A DNA stretch of 18,009 bases from CAMAVK01 sp964362485 (GTDB taxonomy: Archaea > Nanobdellota > Nanobdellia > Woesearchaeales > GW2011-AR9): NCBI GenBank assembly GCA_964362485.1, contig CAYIEX010000019.1:1-18009 (forward strand), written 5' to 3'. How positions within the stretch are numbered: the first letter of the stretch is position 1; the number at the start of each line of letters is the position of its first letter. This document shows positions 6,499 to 14,980 of the stretch, in pieces. The notes under the pieces were generated by a model, which was not told where the DNA came from, did no database searches, and was given only the letters and a program-made list of their open reading frames with translations. Made by a program: the position numbers and the translations under genes.

Positions 6499-8289
6499 AT
6501 GAATTCAAAATTATTGGCTTTGTTCATCGGACTTTTAGTATTGGTAGGAGTAGCACAAGGTGCCCCCTCTACTTTTGACGAAAAAGCATCCTTTGTAGAA
6601 AGTAAGCTTGACATTGCACTACGTGATGCCAAGAATGTAGAAATCATACTCACTAATCCTGTTCGGGTTCCAACACCACAGGAAAAACAACAAGCTATTA
6701 CGCAACTTACTCTTAGTATCGATCGTTATTTCGATGCCGCGGGTCAGATTCCGGAAGTATTACCCCAAAACCCTAGCGTAGCAACACTTAGAACAATAAC
6801 CGATGTAAAAGAGAAAAGTTCATTGCTTCATCTCAACGTACGTGGTCTTATTGCAGCACTACGCAACGATCCTAATAATCAAAAGCCTCTTGTCCTGCGC
6901 CAAGCTGCGGTGCAAGACTATGCTTCATCTCTTGGAAACCTTCATACAATTGCAGTAAATCGCTTTGAGCGTGACCTTGATAATTTAGAAGCTGAAGCCG
7001 AAGAACTTGTTGCAAGTAAAGAAAGTCTTGAAACAAGTATTGCCGCTGAATCCGTTACGCAAGAAGATCTTGCCTCTCAAAAGCAGTCACTTGTTTTTAA
7101 TGCAAATGTGATTCGCTTCCAAATTCAACTCCTCATCGAAAAGGCACAAGCTCTAGGCTTAGATGCACGTGTTAACTTTCTAGAAGACGGCGACGCAGAA
7201 ATGGTAGAATTCATCGCTCAAGTTAATGCATTAGTCATTGATGTTGATAACGGTGGTGACGGTGAACCCGTTGATCAAGATAATGACGGCATTCCCAATA
7301 ATCGGGACAACTGCCCAGCTGACCAAAACCAAGACCAAGCCGATGCTGATGGTGACGGACTAGGTAACGTTTGTGATGTAGGGCAAGACACTGATGATGA
7401 CGGGGTAGCTGACGAGAACGATAATTGCCCCGAAATCCCTAACAACAATCAAGCGGACGCAGATAACGATAATATTGGCGATCTTTGTGAAGCAGCACCC
7501 GCTCAAGATGGTGACAATGACACAATCCTTGACAATACTGACAATTGCCCTGCAGCTGCCAACCAAGATCAAGCAAACATCGATGGCGACGCACTAGGTG
7601 ATGTCTGTGATAATGACCGAGATGGTGATGGTGTAGCGAACGATCAAGACAACTGTCCAGCTGTCTCAAATGCTAACCAGGCAAATGCAGACGCCGACAG
7701 TCTTGGTGATGCTTGTGATGCTGACGCTAACGTCTCTGCTGAACAGCAACGCTATGATGATTTGCAACAGCGCTACGAAGAGGCCAAAGATGACTATGAC
7801 TCATACAAAGACAAATACGAAGATGCTGTAGAAGATGATGACACATCGGATATTCGCAAGTACAAAAACAAACTTGACGATCTTCGTGATGAAACTCTCG
7901 ATGAGCTTGAAGAAGATATTGAAAGCTTCATTGATGACATCGAAGACGAAGATGAGTTTGATGACCTGGAAAACGACGCCGAAGATCTCCAAGATGACGT
8001 AGCTAAACTACAAGAAAAGATTAGTGATGTTTTAGGTGACAAACCTCGCGCAACCGAGACGGAAACAACCTATACTCCGCCACGAACAACTGGCACCCCG
8101 GCTCCTGCAGAGAGTAACAATGGCGAAGTCATAGTCCTTCCCTATAATCCAGCAGTTCAAGCACCTGCACCAGTAAGTAATACTGATTACAGTTGGAATG
8201 ATATCCGCTTGTATGCTTGGCTCGCTGTCGGAGCACTTGTCTTAATCGGCGTTGTGCTTTTACTCATCGCTGCACTAAGCCGGAAATAA
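6499..8289 (+). CDS. Large surface protein with four thrombospondin type 3 repeats and acidic coiled coil
   Basis: This 596-residue envelope protein has these parts in order. Residues 1-22 are a signal peptide (ending AQGA). Residues 23-250 are a mostly helical region rich in Glu and Gln. Residues about 258-410 hold four thrombospondin type 3 calcium-binding repeats, each like DxDxDGIxNxxDNCP then ADADGDGLGDxCD, with two Cys per repeat for disulfides. Residues about 412-513 form a very acidic coiled coil (ELEEDIESFIDDIEDEDE). Residues 514-570 are a Pro/Thr-rich, possibly glycosylated linker. Residues 572-593 are a membrane anchor with a short basic tail. The Asp/Asn runs should bind Ca2+ and make a rigid stalk; adhesion or an envelope structure is the likely role by analogy. 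The gene has its own promoter and ribosome site, and ends at a T-rich terminator. Confidence 0.8.
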   Translation: MNSKLLALFIGLLVLVGVAQGAPSTFDEKASFVESKLDIALRDAKNVEIILTNPVRVPTPQEKQQAITQLTLSIDRYFDAAGQIPEVLPQNPSVATLRTITDVKEKSSLLHLNVRGLIAALRNDPNNQKPLVLRQAAVQDYASSLGNLHTIAVNRFERDLDNLEAEAEELVASKESLETSIAAESVTQEDLASQKQSLVFNANVIRFQIQLLIEKAQALGLDARVNFLEDGDAEMVEFIAQVNALVIDVDNGGDGEPVDQDNDGIPNNRDNCPADQNQDQADADGDGLGNVCDVGQDTDDDGVADENDNCPEIPNNNQADADNDNIGDLCEAAPAQDGDNDTILDNTDNCPAAANQDQANIDGDALGDVCDNDRDGDGVANDQDNCPAVSNANQANADADSLGDACDADANVSAEQQRYDDLQQRYEEAKDDYDSYKDKYEDAVEDDDTSDIRKYKNKLDDLRDETLDELEEDIESFIDDIEDEDEFDDLENDAEDLQDDVAKLQEKISDVLGDKPRATETETTYTPPRTTGTPAPAESNNGEVIVLPYNPAVQAPAPVSNTDYSWNDIRLYAWLAVGALVLIGVVLLLIAALSRK

Positions 8290-8306
8290 TTTTTTTTATT
8301 TTTTTA
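8290..8306 (+). terminator. T-rich terminator
   Basis: A run of T broken by a single A (8290-8305) follows directly after the stop codon of the thrombospondin-repeat gene, a typical archaeal U-rich terminator. Confidence 0.55.
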
Positions 8307-8348
8307 ACTAAATTAAAATAAATTAATAATTAGAATTGGAGAAAAAAA

Positions 8349-9002
8349 ATGGCACGAGCTCAGATAATTAACATTGATGAATTAATAAAAAAAATAGTTG
8401 ATAAGAAAGCAACAACAGTACAAGGAGTTATCCTCGATAATGCGGCTGGTCTTGGAACTCACACTCGGTATCGAGAACTTGTGACCTATCTTAAAGCAAA
8501 TCCAAAGATGACCTTCGAAAATTGCCAGTTTGATGATCTCGTTGCTCCTGGCATTGAATTTCCAGAAGGGACGTTTACAAATGTAAGTTTTGGAAAAGCA
8601 TACTTAGGAGAATGCTATTTTGGTGGCAGTACCTTTAGGAGTACGAGTTTTAGTGGTGCTGACGTTACTGATGGATATTTCATGCAATCAAATGCAGATA
8701 GATTCAGTGGTTTTAGCAACCTCAATGGCCCTGGCACCGATTTTACGTTATTTACTGGGCAAGGCATTTCTCTCGTTGCTGCTAATCTTTACGGTGCAAA
8801 AATGGTAGGCGCTGATCTGCAAGATGCCAATTTATATTGTGCAAAGCTTAATGGGGCAAATCTTAACCTGGCAAGGCTTCAAAGAGCAAGGTTAAGCCGT
8901 GCGAGTCTCAATAATGCAAGTTTGGTTGGAGCTGATATTACCGGCGCCGAACTAGAAGATACATTGTTTGACGATGCTAATCGCCGATATTGTAGGTCTT
9001 AA
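8349..9002 (+). CDS. Pentapeptide-repeat protein
   Basis: This 217-residue cytoplasmic protein has a short N-terminal helical part (1-50) and then a right-handed beta-helix made of pentapeptide repeats of the A(D/N)LXX type. The early coils (about 55-110) are degenerate (FENCQFDDL, SFGKAYLGECYFGG). The clearest run is about 153-210: AANLYGAKMVGADLQDANLY, then AKLNGANL, ASLNNASLVGADITGAEL. Such proteins fold into rod-like structures, and some act as DNA mimics or scaffolds; no partner can be named here. GGAG at 8338-8341 serves as ribosome site, 7 nt before the ATG. The gene converges with uvrC, separated by a 50-bp T-rich spacer. Confidence 0.8.
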   Translation: MARAQIINIDELIKKIVDKKATTVQGVILDNAAGLGTHTRYRELVTYLKANPKMTFENCQFDDLVAPGIEFPEGTFTNVSFGKAYLGECYFGGSTFRSTSFSGADVTDGYFMQSNADRFSGFSNLNGPGTDFTLFTGQGISLVAANLYGAKMVGADLQDANLYCAKLNGANLNLARLQRARLSRASLNNASLVGADITGAELEDTLFDDANRRYCRS

Positions 9003-9007
9003 GACAA

Positions 9008-9034
9008 TTTTATTTTTTTCTTCTATTTTTCTTT
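9008..9034 (+). terminator. T-rich terminator
   Basis: A long T-rich tract (TTTTATTTTTTTCTTCTATT and onward) follows the pentapeptide gene in the short spacer before the convergent uvrC end. Confidence 0.5.
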
Positions 9035-9052
9035 CATTATATTAGGCCATGG

Positions 9053-10646
9053 TTAACTCTTAAACTCTTCTTTCATCCTCATCTGCCGTTTCTTTCGATT
9101 ATAGGACAAGACAAAATCATGAACACTATCTCGAATCCGCCGTATTAAAAGCATCATCTCTGTATTTTTCTCAAATCGTAGCGGCCCCTCTTCACCCGGC
9201 CTATAAATCTCTTCTTCTTTTTTTGCGAGCGAAACGATGGGAATAACGACACCCAAATCTCGCAGCGCACCTAATGCTGCATTCAGCTGACCCAAACCAC
9301 CATCAATAATAATTAAATCGGGCATCTTCTCCTTTTCATCTCGAAGCCGTGTGTAGCGGCGTAATACCACTTCACGCATCGATGTAAAATCATCATTTTT
9401 ACCGATAGTAGAATGAATCTCAAATCTCCGGTAGGCCGACTTATTAGGTTTACCATCAACCCACTGAGTCATCGCCCCTACAATGTAATCATACCCTAGG
9501 TTCGATATGTCGAAACATTCAATCACTCGCGGAGGACTTGGGAGCAATAATTTCTCCTGCATCTCTTCGAGAACTTTTTCATACGACCTAAACTGAGCAT
9601 TTTTCTCTGCCATTCTAACGAGTGCCAGCTTCTCTCCTCGTTGTGGACAGTGAATGACCACCCTCCCTCCTTTAAGACGAGCCAAGTATCCTTCAATCGC
9701 TTCCCGCTCACTCTCTTCTTTCCAAAACTCATTACCAACTAAAATTTCCTCTGGTATGCGTTGTGTTGCATAATATTGGGTAACAAACTGTTCCACAAGA
9801 TCCTCCTGGCTTTCAAAGCGAAATTCTTTTTTACCTAAGATTACTCCCTTCTTAATTGAAAAAAGAGTCACCCTTACACTATTATTCTCTTCATGAAGAG
9901 CAATAANNNNNNNNNNTAACATCTTGATCAAACTGCTTAACTAAGTCTACCTTCTGCTTCTGACCCAAAATTTCAATAGCTTCCAACTGACGTTTCTTCT
10001 CTGCTGCAATTTCATACTGCATCGCCGCGGCCGCATCTTTCATTTGCTGCGTTAATCGTTTGACAACTGGTTTTGTCTCACCACCTAAAAAGGCCATCGC
10101 ATCTTGCACCTGCTTTTGATACTCTTCTTTACCTATAGCATTAATACATGGAGCAGTACAAAGACCAATATGGTAATTAAGACACGCTCTCTTTGGCAGT
10201 GTTTGACAGATTCGTATTTTAAACAGTTTTATAGCAAGCTGCATAGATTCGTATCGTGCGCTCCCATCCGTGTAAGGACCAAAGTATTTCCCTTTACGTG
10301 TCGTTGTCCGCGAGGTCAAAATCCGAGGATATTGCTCCTGTGTCACGAGAATATATGCATACGTCTTACTGTCTTTTAAGCTAATATTATATCGGGGAGT
10401 GTGTTTCTTAATAAGCCTATTTTCCAAAAGAAGCGCTTCGATCTCATTATCCACAATAATAAACTCACAATTAGTAATGTGGTTTACAAGAACTTTTGTT
10501 TTGGGGCTATGATTTGCATTGGGGTTAAAATAAGAACTAACTCTATTTTTTAGGTTCTTAGCCTTGCCAACATAAATAATGACACTCTCTTTATCCTTAA
10601 ACAAATAAACGCCTGGTTCATGCGGAATATCTCGTGGTTTTTCCAT
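9053..10646 (-). CDS. uvrC: Excinuclease ABC subunit C, interrupted by an assembly gap
   Basis: UvrC makes the two incisions around damaged DNA in the UvrABC pathway. The N-terminal part (243 residues before the gap) has the GIY-YIG nuclease (GVY at 12-14, YVG at 25-27, R35), a four-cysteine cluster expected to hold Fe-S (CQTL, RACLNYHIGLC, APC), and a UVR helix for UvrB contact (about 200-230). The C-terminal part (283 residues) has the RNase H-like nuclease, with its acidic residues in ECFDIS (about 375) and IIIDGG and the His in RDSVHDF. The gap at 9907-9916 (ten N) makes the two halves appear in different frames. The contig ends share 'taa', and joining them gives in-frame DQDV-IALHEE, a protein of about 526 residues. 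The protein stops just after the nuclease, so the usual helix-hairpin-helix tail is missing. No uvrB is in view. Confidence 0.9.
9907..9916. other. Assembly gap of ten N inside uvrC
   Basis: Ten N separate contig ends '...gagcaataa' and 'taacatcttg...'. The real distance is probably zero or minus three bases, since either choice restores the UvrC frame. Confidence 0.95.
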
Positions 10647-10707
10647 ACAGTAGCGAGAAGTTTTAAGTCGGACCTTACAATACTTCTCTATGTAACCACG
10701 CGCTGAC

Positions 10708-10720
10708 GACTATAAAAACA
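10708..10720 (-). promoter_or_regulatory. Possible TATA box for uvrC
   Basis: The minus strand reads TGTTTTTATAGTC, about 68 nt before ATG 10646. This predicts a leader of roughly 40 nt. It lies just outside the foldback element, so uvrC may keep its own promoter after that insertion. Confidence 0.3.
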
Positions 10721-10725
10721 TTCCT

Positions 10726-10915
10726 CTACTCTGTTGCTCTGTAGAAAAAGCAAGGTTGATGCCACCTTCTACAAGCGTTTCTCAAATCCCTCGTTGACTG
10801 CGAAAGGGGATCCTCCATCGGGGAGGGCCCCGCACTCTGCTCCCCTCTAGGAAAAGCGAGTCGGTATCAACCTCGAGCATGAGCGAGATTTTCTACAGAG
10901 CCCTACCCTGTTGCT
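10726..10915. mobile_element. MITE-like foldback element with flanking direct repeats
   Basis: Perfect 13-bp inverted arms GCTCTGTAGAAAA (10736-10748) and TTTTCTACAGAGC (10889-10901) bound a segment of about 166 bp. Inner arms GGTTGATGCC (10754-10763) and GGTATCAACC (10863-10872) pair with one G-T wobble. The core (10801-10850) is GC-rich and holds more stems, AGGGGA/TCCCCT and CCTCC/GGAGG. The 13-bp direct repeats CTACTCTGTTGCT (10726-10738) and CTACCCTGTTGCT (10903-10915) flank it with one mismatch, like a target-site duplication; the left one overlaps the arm by 3 bp. No transposase is present. It could instead be a structured RNA between the two genes. Confidence 0.5.
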
Positions 10916-11367
10916 GCAAGGCAATAACAAGGAATAGATGGCTTCGTAGTTAACCGTGAAAAATCAATTGGATACTTTGCAATAAGAGAGTCAATATTTC
11001 TTTGATCGTGAAGATAGGACTGATTGACAACTCCCACTGCACCAATTGCCATCCAGGCTTTAACTACGTCCGTGTCATGATAATTTATACGGTCCCTTTT
11101 GTTCGGGCTTGGCATAAGGGAATTCATTCCCACTAAAACATAATTTTGTTGGTGACAACAACCTTGAATATCTTTCATCACACTTGGCCCGTACTCCCTT
11201 CCCATATGTGTATCGCAAAATACGTAATTTACCGTACTATCTCTTAAAATATTCTTTGCTTCGGTCCCATTCTGAGCAAAAAAACGCGCATGAGGTGAGT
11301 TGTGAAGTAATGCCTCAAGTAGCAGTCGTGTGTCTAAATCATCATCTATTACCAGAAGTCGTGCCAT
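10903..11367 (-). CDS. Stand-alone receiver-domain protein, partly degenerate
   Basis: This 154-residue protein is essentially one response-regulator receiver (CheY-like) domain with a short tail and no output domain. The acidic pocket is present (IDDD, D8-D10) and the likely phosphate-accepting Asp is D52 in VFCDTHM. The Lys normally found after the fifth strand (pattern GA..yl.K) is replaced by Gln in GAVGVVNQ, and the usual Thr/Ser of strand four is unclear (LVGMNS), so phosphorylation-driven switching may be altered. I start at ATG 11367, not the in-frame ATG at 11418, because a TATA-like box lies 24 nt before it and the receiver fold starts exactly there. It sits between uvrA and uvrC on the same strand. 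Its last codons overlap the direct repeat of the foldback element. Confidence 0.65.
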   Translation of the reverse strand: MARLLVIDDDLDTRLLLEALLHNSPHARFFAQNGTEAKNILRDSTVNYVFCDTHMGREYGPSVMKDIQGCCHQQNYVLVGMNSLMPSPNKRDRINYHDTDVVKAWMAIGAVGVVNQSYLHDQRNIDSLIAKYPIDFSRLTTKPSIPCYCLAATG

Positions 11368-11385
11368 ACGTATGCAATATCTATA

Positions 11386-11396
11386 AAGTATAAAAA
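11386..11396 (-). promoter_or_regulatory. TATA-like box for the receiver gene
   Basis: The minus strand reads TTTTTATACTT, centred 24 nt before ATG 11367. It supports a leaderless start and separate transcription from uvrA. Confidence 0.45.
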
Positions 11397-11449
11397 TATT
11401 ACCTCTTTCACGAGGCATAAAATACTATGCCGCATATGCTCCATAGATA

Positions 11450-14302
11450 TTATGATAATAACTTCTTTAAAAATCGCGCGGTATATGATCGCTCCATTTT
11501 AACCAATTGCTCGGGCGTACCTTGGGCAATAATTTCCCCTCCCGCATCGCCACCTTCTGGTCCAAGATCAATGATGTAATCACAACATTTAATCACATCG
11601 AGGTTATGTTCAATAACAAAAACCGTATTACCTTTATCGACGAGTCGATTGAACACGATAATCAACTTACGGACATCCTCAAAATGAAGGCCAGTCGTGG
11701 GCTCATCAAGAAGGTACAACGTATTCCCCTTCTTGAATTTAGCGAGTTCACGCGTCAGTTTAATTCTTTGTGATTCACCACCCGAAAGCGTTGTCGAACT
11801 TTGACCCAACTTTATATATCCAAGTCCCACATCATAAAGAGTCTGCATCTTTCGTTTGATTAAAGTGTGGTTCTCAAAAAATGAGACTGCTTCTTCAACG
11901 CTCATTTCTAAAATATCTGCAACTGACTTCTCCTTATACAAAACACTCAGAGTATCCTTATTGTATCGCTTTCCTTTACAATCCTCACATTGTACATACA
12001 CATCAGGCAAAAAGTTCATCTCAATTTTGATCAATCCATCTCCTTTGCACGTCTCACAACGCCCACCTTCAATATTAAACGAGAAGCGGCCTTCTTTATA
12101 ACCGCGAGCCTTGGCTTCCTTCGTTGCAGCAAAAATCTTACGAATCTCATCAAAAATCTTTGTGTATGTTGCGGGGTTTGAACGTGGTGTTCGACCAATG
12201 GGATCCTGATCAATAACAATAATATCTCGAATTGTCGTTGGAATTATAAGCTCATCATATACTCCAACTCGTCCCGTCGCATAGCCAAAATCTCGCTGTA
12301 CTGCAGGAATCAAGGTTTGATTCATCAGTGTTGATTTACCTGAGCCTGATACACCAGTAATACCACACAAAATCCCTGTTGGCAATTTGACATTAATCTT
12401 TTTGAGGTTGTTCTCTTTTGCTCCCTTGATCTCAATAAAACCAGTTGGCTCCCGTCTTTTTTCCGGAACTGCAATTTTCAGACGACCGGATAAATATTTT
12501 CCCGTCAGACTTGCTTTATTTGACGCAATTTCAAAGGGTGTTCCTTGTGCGCAAATATGGCCGCCATGTGTTCCTGCTCCTGGCCCCATATCAACAATAA
12601 AATCCGCCGCCTGCATCGTATCCTCATCATGCTCAACAACAATAAGCGTGTTTCCTAAATCGCGCAGTCGGTGCAGCGTCTTAATCAATTTCTCATTATC
12701 ACGCTGATGCAGCCCAATCGACGGCTCATCAAGAACATAAAGAACGCCCATGAGATTCGCCCCAATCTGAGTTGCCAGACGGATACGTTGCGCTTCTCCA
12801 CCAGAAAGGGTTCGTGCGCTGCGCGAGAGACTAAGATAACCAAGCCCAACATTGTACAAAAATCCTAATCTATCATTAACCTCTTTGAGCACCTGTTTAG
12901 CAATAAAAAACTCCTTCTCTGAAAGCGCAAGTGGCAATTGCTGAAAAAACGCGAGCGATTTTTCAATACTCAAATCCGTCACATCAATAATTGATTTATG
13001 CTGAATTTTGACCGCCAGGATACTATCCTTAAGTCTTTTACCCGAGCATGTAGGACATGGTTTAGCAATCATTAATTTTTCTATTTCGCTTTTGCGGTAT
13101 TCGGATTCTGTTTGTGAATAGAGTCGCATAGTTTGCGGAATAACTCCTTCCCATCCACTCTCAAAATTCATCGACGCGCCATTGCTCCACTTACCACGCA
13201 GTGATTCATCCGTTCCATAAAGAAGGACTTGCAATTGCTTCTTCGTAAACTTATTAATCGGAGTAAACACATCAAACCCAAACTTCCTTCCAACTACTGT
13301 AATTTGTTGTGCTCTCCATTTAATGTCCATTTTACCATAAACCGCAATCGCACCATCCATAATACTCTTTTTCGCATCAGGCATAATAAGATCAGCTGAA
13401 ATCTCCAACTGCTCACCCAAACCAAGGCACGTAGGACACGCTCCAAAAGGAGAATTAAATGAAAACATGCGCGGCTCAAGTTGTTCAAATGTAATTTCAG
13501 GGTGATTGGGACACGCCCCAAAACTCGAATAAATCGTCTCAAGCGACCCGCGCGCAATTTCTTTGGTGGATTCAGATTCTTTACTCGGATCGAGCACAAT
13601 AAGTGTTCCATTGCTTTTCTTCAGGGCAAGTTCCACCGCCTCGCCTAACCTCAAACGATTATCATCATTGACTAAGACCTTATCAATTACAATTTCTACC
13701 CAATGCTTATCATAACGACCCAGTTTGAGAAGTTTTGCTTCTTCTAAACGCATTATTTTACCATCAACTCGGACCCGCACAAAGCCTTCCTTTTGTAAAT
13801 CCTCAAACACTTTCTCATGCGTCCCCTTGATTCCTCGCAGAATCGGCGCCAGAATTATAACATCCTTATCCTGCTCCGCCATAATCATGGTCACAATATT
13901 CTCTGCTGAGACCGGTTTAATCTTGGAATCGCATTGAGGGCAATGGATAACACCCACCCTAGCAAACAAAAGACGTAAATAATCATATATTTCAGTAACC
14001 GTTCCCACTGTTGAGCGTGGATTTTTTGACGTCGTTTTCTGCTCAATAGAAATCGCAGGAGACAAACCTTCAATCGAATCGACATCCGGCTTATTCATAA
14101 CACCTAAAAACTGTCGCGCATACGCTGACAATGATTCTACATACCGTCTCTGCCCTTCCGCATAAATAGTATCAAACGCAAGGGTCGATTTGCCTGATCC
14201 CGAAAGACCTGTAATTACGATAAATTTGTTTCGCGGCAGCTCTACCGTGATATTTTTCAAATTGTGTTCTCTTGCACCACGGACAATTATTTTATCGAGC
14301 AT
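11450..14302 (-). CDS. uvrA: Excinuclease ABC subunit A
   Basis: This 950-residue DNA-damage sensor is a full-length UvrA (the family is about 940). It has two ABC ATPase halves. In the first half, Walker A GLSGSGKST is at 32-40, an early zinc-type CPQC and the ACPNHP...GACPTC module follow, and the signature LSGGEAQR is near 500, followed by VLDEPSIGLH. In the second half, Walker A GVSGSGKST is near 650, the CETC...CEDC zinc finger follows, and the signature LSGGESQR is near 840, followed by LLDEPTTGLH and the switch His in VIEHNLD. All key motifs are intact. UvrA loads UvrB at lesions; UvrC, encoded about 800 bp downstream, then cuts. A TATA-like box 26 nt before the ATG points to a leaderless mRNA. 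UvrABC is patchy in archaea and is usually taken as acquired from bacteria. Confidence 0.97.
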   Translation of the reverse strand: MLDKIIVRGAREHNLKNITVELPRNKFIVITGLSGSGKSTLAFDTIYAEGQRRYVESLSAYARQFLGVMNKPDVDSIEGLSPAISIEQKTTSKNPRSTVGTVTEIYDYLRLLFARVGVIHCPQCDSKIKPVSAENIVTMIMAEQDKDVIILAPILRGIKGTHEKVFEDLQKEGFVRVRVDGKIMRLEEAKLLKLGRYDKHWVEIVIDKVLVNDDNRLRLGEAVELALKKSNGTLIVLDPSKESESTKEIARGSLETIYSSFGACPNHPEITFEQLEPRMFSFNSPFGACPTCLGLGEQLEISADLIMPDAKKSIMDGAIAVYGKMDIKWRAQQITVVGRKFGFDVFTPINKFTKKQLQVLLYGTDESLRGKWSNGASMNFESGWEGVIPQTMRLYSQTESEYRKSEIEKLMIAKPCPTCSGKRLKDSILAVKIQHKSIIDVTDLSIEKSLAFFQQLPLALSEKEFFIAKQVLKEVNDRLGFLYNVGLGYLSLSRSARTLSGGEAQRIRLATQIGANLMGVLYVLDEPSIGLHQRDNEKLIKTLHRLRDLGNTLIVVEHDEDTMQAADFIVDMGPGAGTHGGHICAQGTPFEIASNKASLTGKYLSGRLKIAVPEKRREPTGFIEIKGAKENNLKKINVKLPTGILCGITGVSGSGKSTLMNQTLIPAVQRDFGYATGRVGVYDELIIPTTIRDIIVIDQDPIGRTPRSNPATYTKIFDEIRKIFAATKEAKARGYKEGRFSFNIEGGRCETCKGDGLIKIEMNFLPDVYVQCEDCKGKRYNKDTLSVLYKEKSVADILEMSVEEAVSFFENHTLIKRKMQTLYDVGLGYIKLGQSSTTLSGGESQRIKLTRELAKFKKGNTLYLLDEPTTGLHFEDVRKLIIVFNRLVDKGNTVFVIEHNLDVIKCCDYIIDLGPEGGDAGGEIIAQGTPEQLVKMERSYTARFLKKLLS

Positions 14303-14320
14303 AATGACTATTTTTACAGG

Positions 14321-14333
14321 TTTTTTATAAATC
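14321..14333 (-). promoter_or_regulatory. TATA box for uvrA
   Basis: The minus strand reads GATTTATAAAAAA, centred about 26 nt before ATG 14302. No operator palindrome such as a bacterial SOS box was seen nearby. Confidence 0.55.
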
Positions 14334-14519
14334 TATAGGGTCTAAAAATCAATTCTCAGGTTTATAAGGGTATGCGAGGGTTGTCTTGTGCGGGAGTGGA
14401 TGAAATAAATAATAGATGGTATAGAAAAATGATAGATTCTTTACATCATCCTCCACTTAAAACTCCAGACCCTGCCATAACTTCATTATTGACCTCTTTA
14501 ATGTCCAAAAATCATGATA

Positions 14520-14903
14520 TCACCACAAATCTTCCACTCCCAAATACTCCTCGAGTGAATCACATAGTCCTCGAGCGCCTTCTTCTAACCCCAGCATCCA
14601 TGTTGTATGCGCACACACAATCTTTTCCTTGCTTACTCCTCCATTACGCAGAACCCATTCACCACACCGTTTTCCATTGTAGCCAACCACATTCATCATA
14701 TGCGCATACGTACCTACCTCGCCCCATACACTAGCAATGATATACTCAGTCTTCCTAAACAGATTAACATTTTGCGCAAGTGCCCGAGAAGTGGAATAAT
14801 AGGCTATATTGGGATTCGCATATACTTCTTTAAGTCCAGCACTCTGTAAATAAGCAATCACGGGCAATTTTGCATTTCCAAGGCGAACAACCAATCGTTT
14901 CAT
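14520..14903 (-). CDS. Hypothetical protein
   Basis: I do not recognise this 127-residue protein. It starts MKRLVVRLGN and appears soluble, with an alternating strand/helix look (VVRLGNAKLPVIAYLQSAGL, EYIIASVWGEVGTYAHMMNV) and three Cys. ATG 14903 is chosen over the in-frame ATG at 14945 because GAGGAAGGAAAT lies directly before it and a TATA-like box (GTTTAAAAAT on the minus strand, 14925-14934) sits 27 nt upstream. It diverges from the C39-like peptidase gene with only 77 bp between the two starts, so the pair may be co-regulated. An overlapping plus-strand frame is less protein-like and was not called. Function unknown. Confidence 0.55.
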   Translation of the reverse strand: MKRLVVRLGNAKLPVIAYLQSAGLKEVYANPNIAYYSTSRALAQNVNLFRKTEYIIASVWGEVGTYAHMMNVVGYNGKRCGEWVLRNGGVSKEKIVCAHTTWMLGLEEGARGLCDSLEEYLGVEDLW

Positions 14904-14924
14904 ATTTCCTTCCTCTCGTACCTC

Positions 14925-14969
14925 ATTTTTAAACTCACCGCTCAAAATCAGCCTAAACTTATTTAAAAG
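14925..14969. promoter_or_regulatory. Divergent promoter region with two TATA-like boxes
   Basis: GTTTAAAAAT (minus, 14925-14934) and CTTATTTAAAAG (plus, 14958-14969) sit in a 77-bp region between divergent starts 14903 and 14981. The plus box is only about 18 nt from its ATG, closer than usual. Confidence 0.35.
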
Positions 14970-14980
14970 AAGCGTGTCTA

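Noticed and set aside
7270..7730. Regular DNA-level repetition, considered as a tandem repeat or CRISPR
   Set aside because: The period follows the thrombospondin type 3 protein repeats; there are no identical repeats with unique spacers. No CRISPR array was seen anywhere in the window.
7360..8042. Several minus-strand open frames under the thrombospondin-repeat gene, one very Ser-rich
   Set aside because: They are antisense shadows of Asp/Glu-rich repeats and coiled coil; no promoter or protein-like composition.
9891..9931. Apparent frameshift that splits uvrC into two genes
   Set aside because: It is produced only by the arbitrary ten N; joining the contig ends restores one frame.
10736..10901. 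Known RNA such as SRP RNA or RNase P RNA
   Set aside because: The size and stems do not show the conserved core motifs I would expect, and the flanking direct repeats point to an insertion instead.
11368..11418. N-terminal extension of 17 residues on the receiver protein
   Set aside because: The receiver fold begins at ATG 11367, and a TATA-like box at 11386-11396 lies inside the extension's coding region.
14372..14734. Plus-strand open frame of 120 codons
   Set aside because: It overlaps the minus-strand hypothetical gene, has a His/Pro/Leu-rich composition typical of an antisense frame, and its TATA-like sequence is too close to its ATG. The minus frame has a good start context and promoter spacing.
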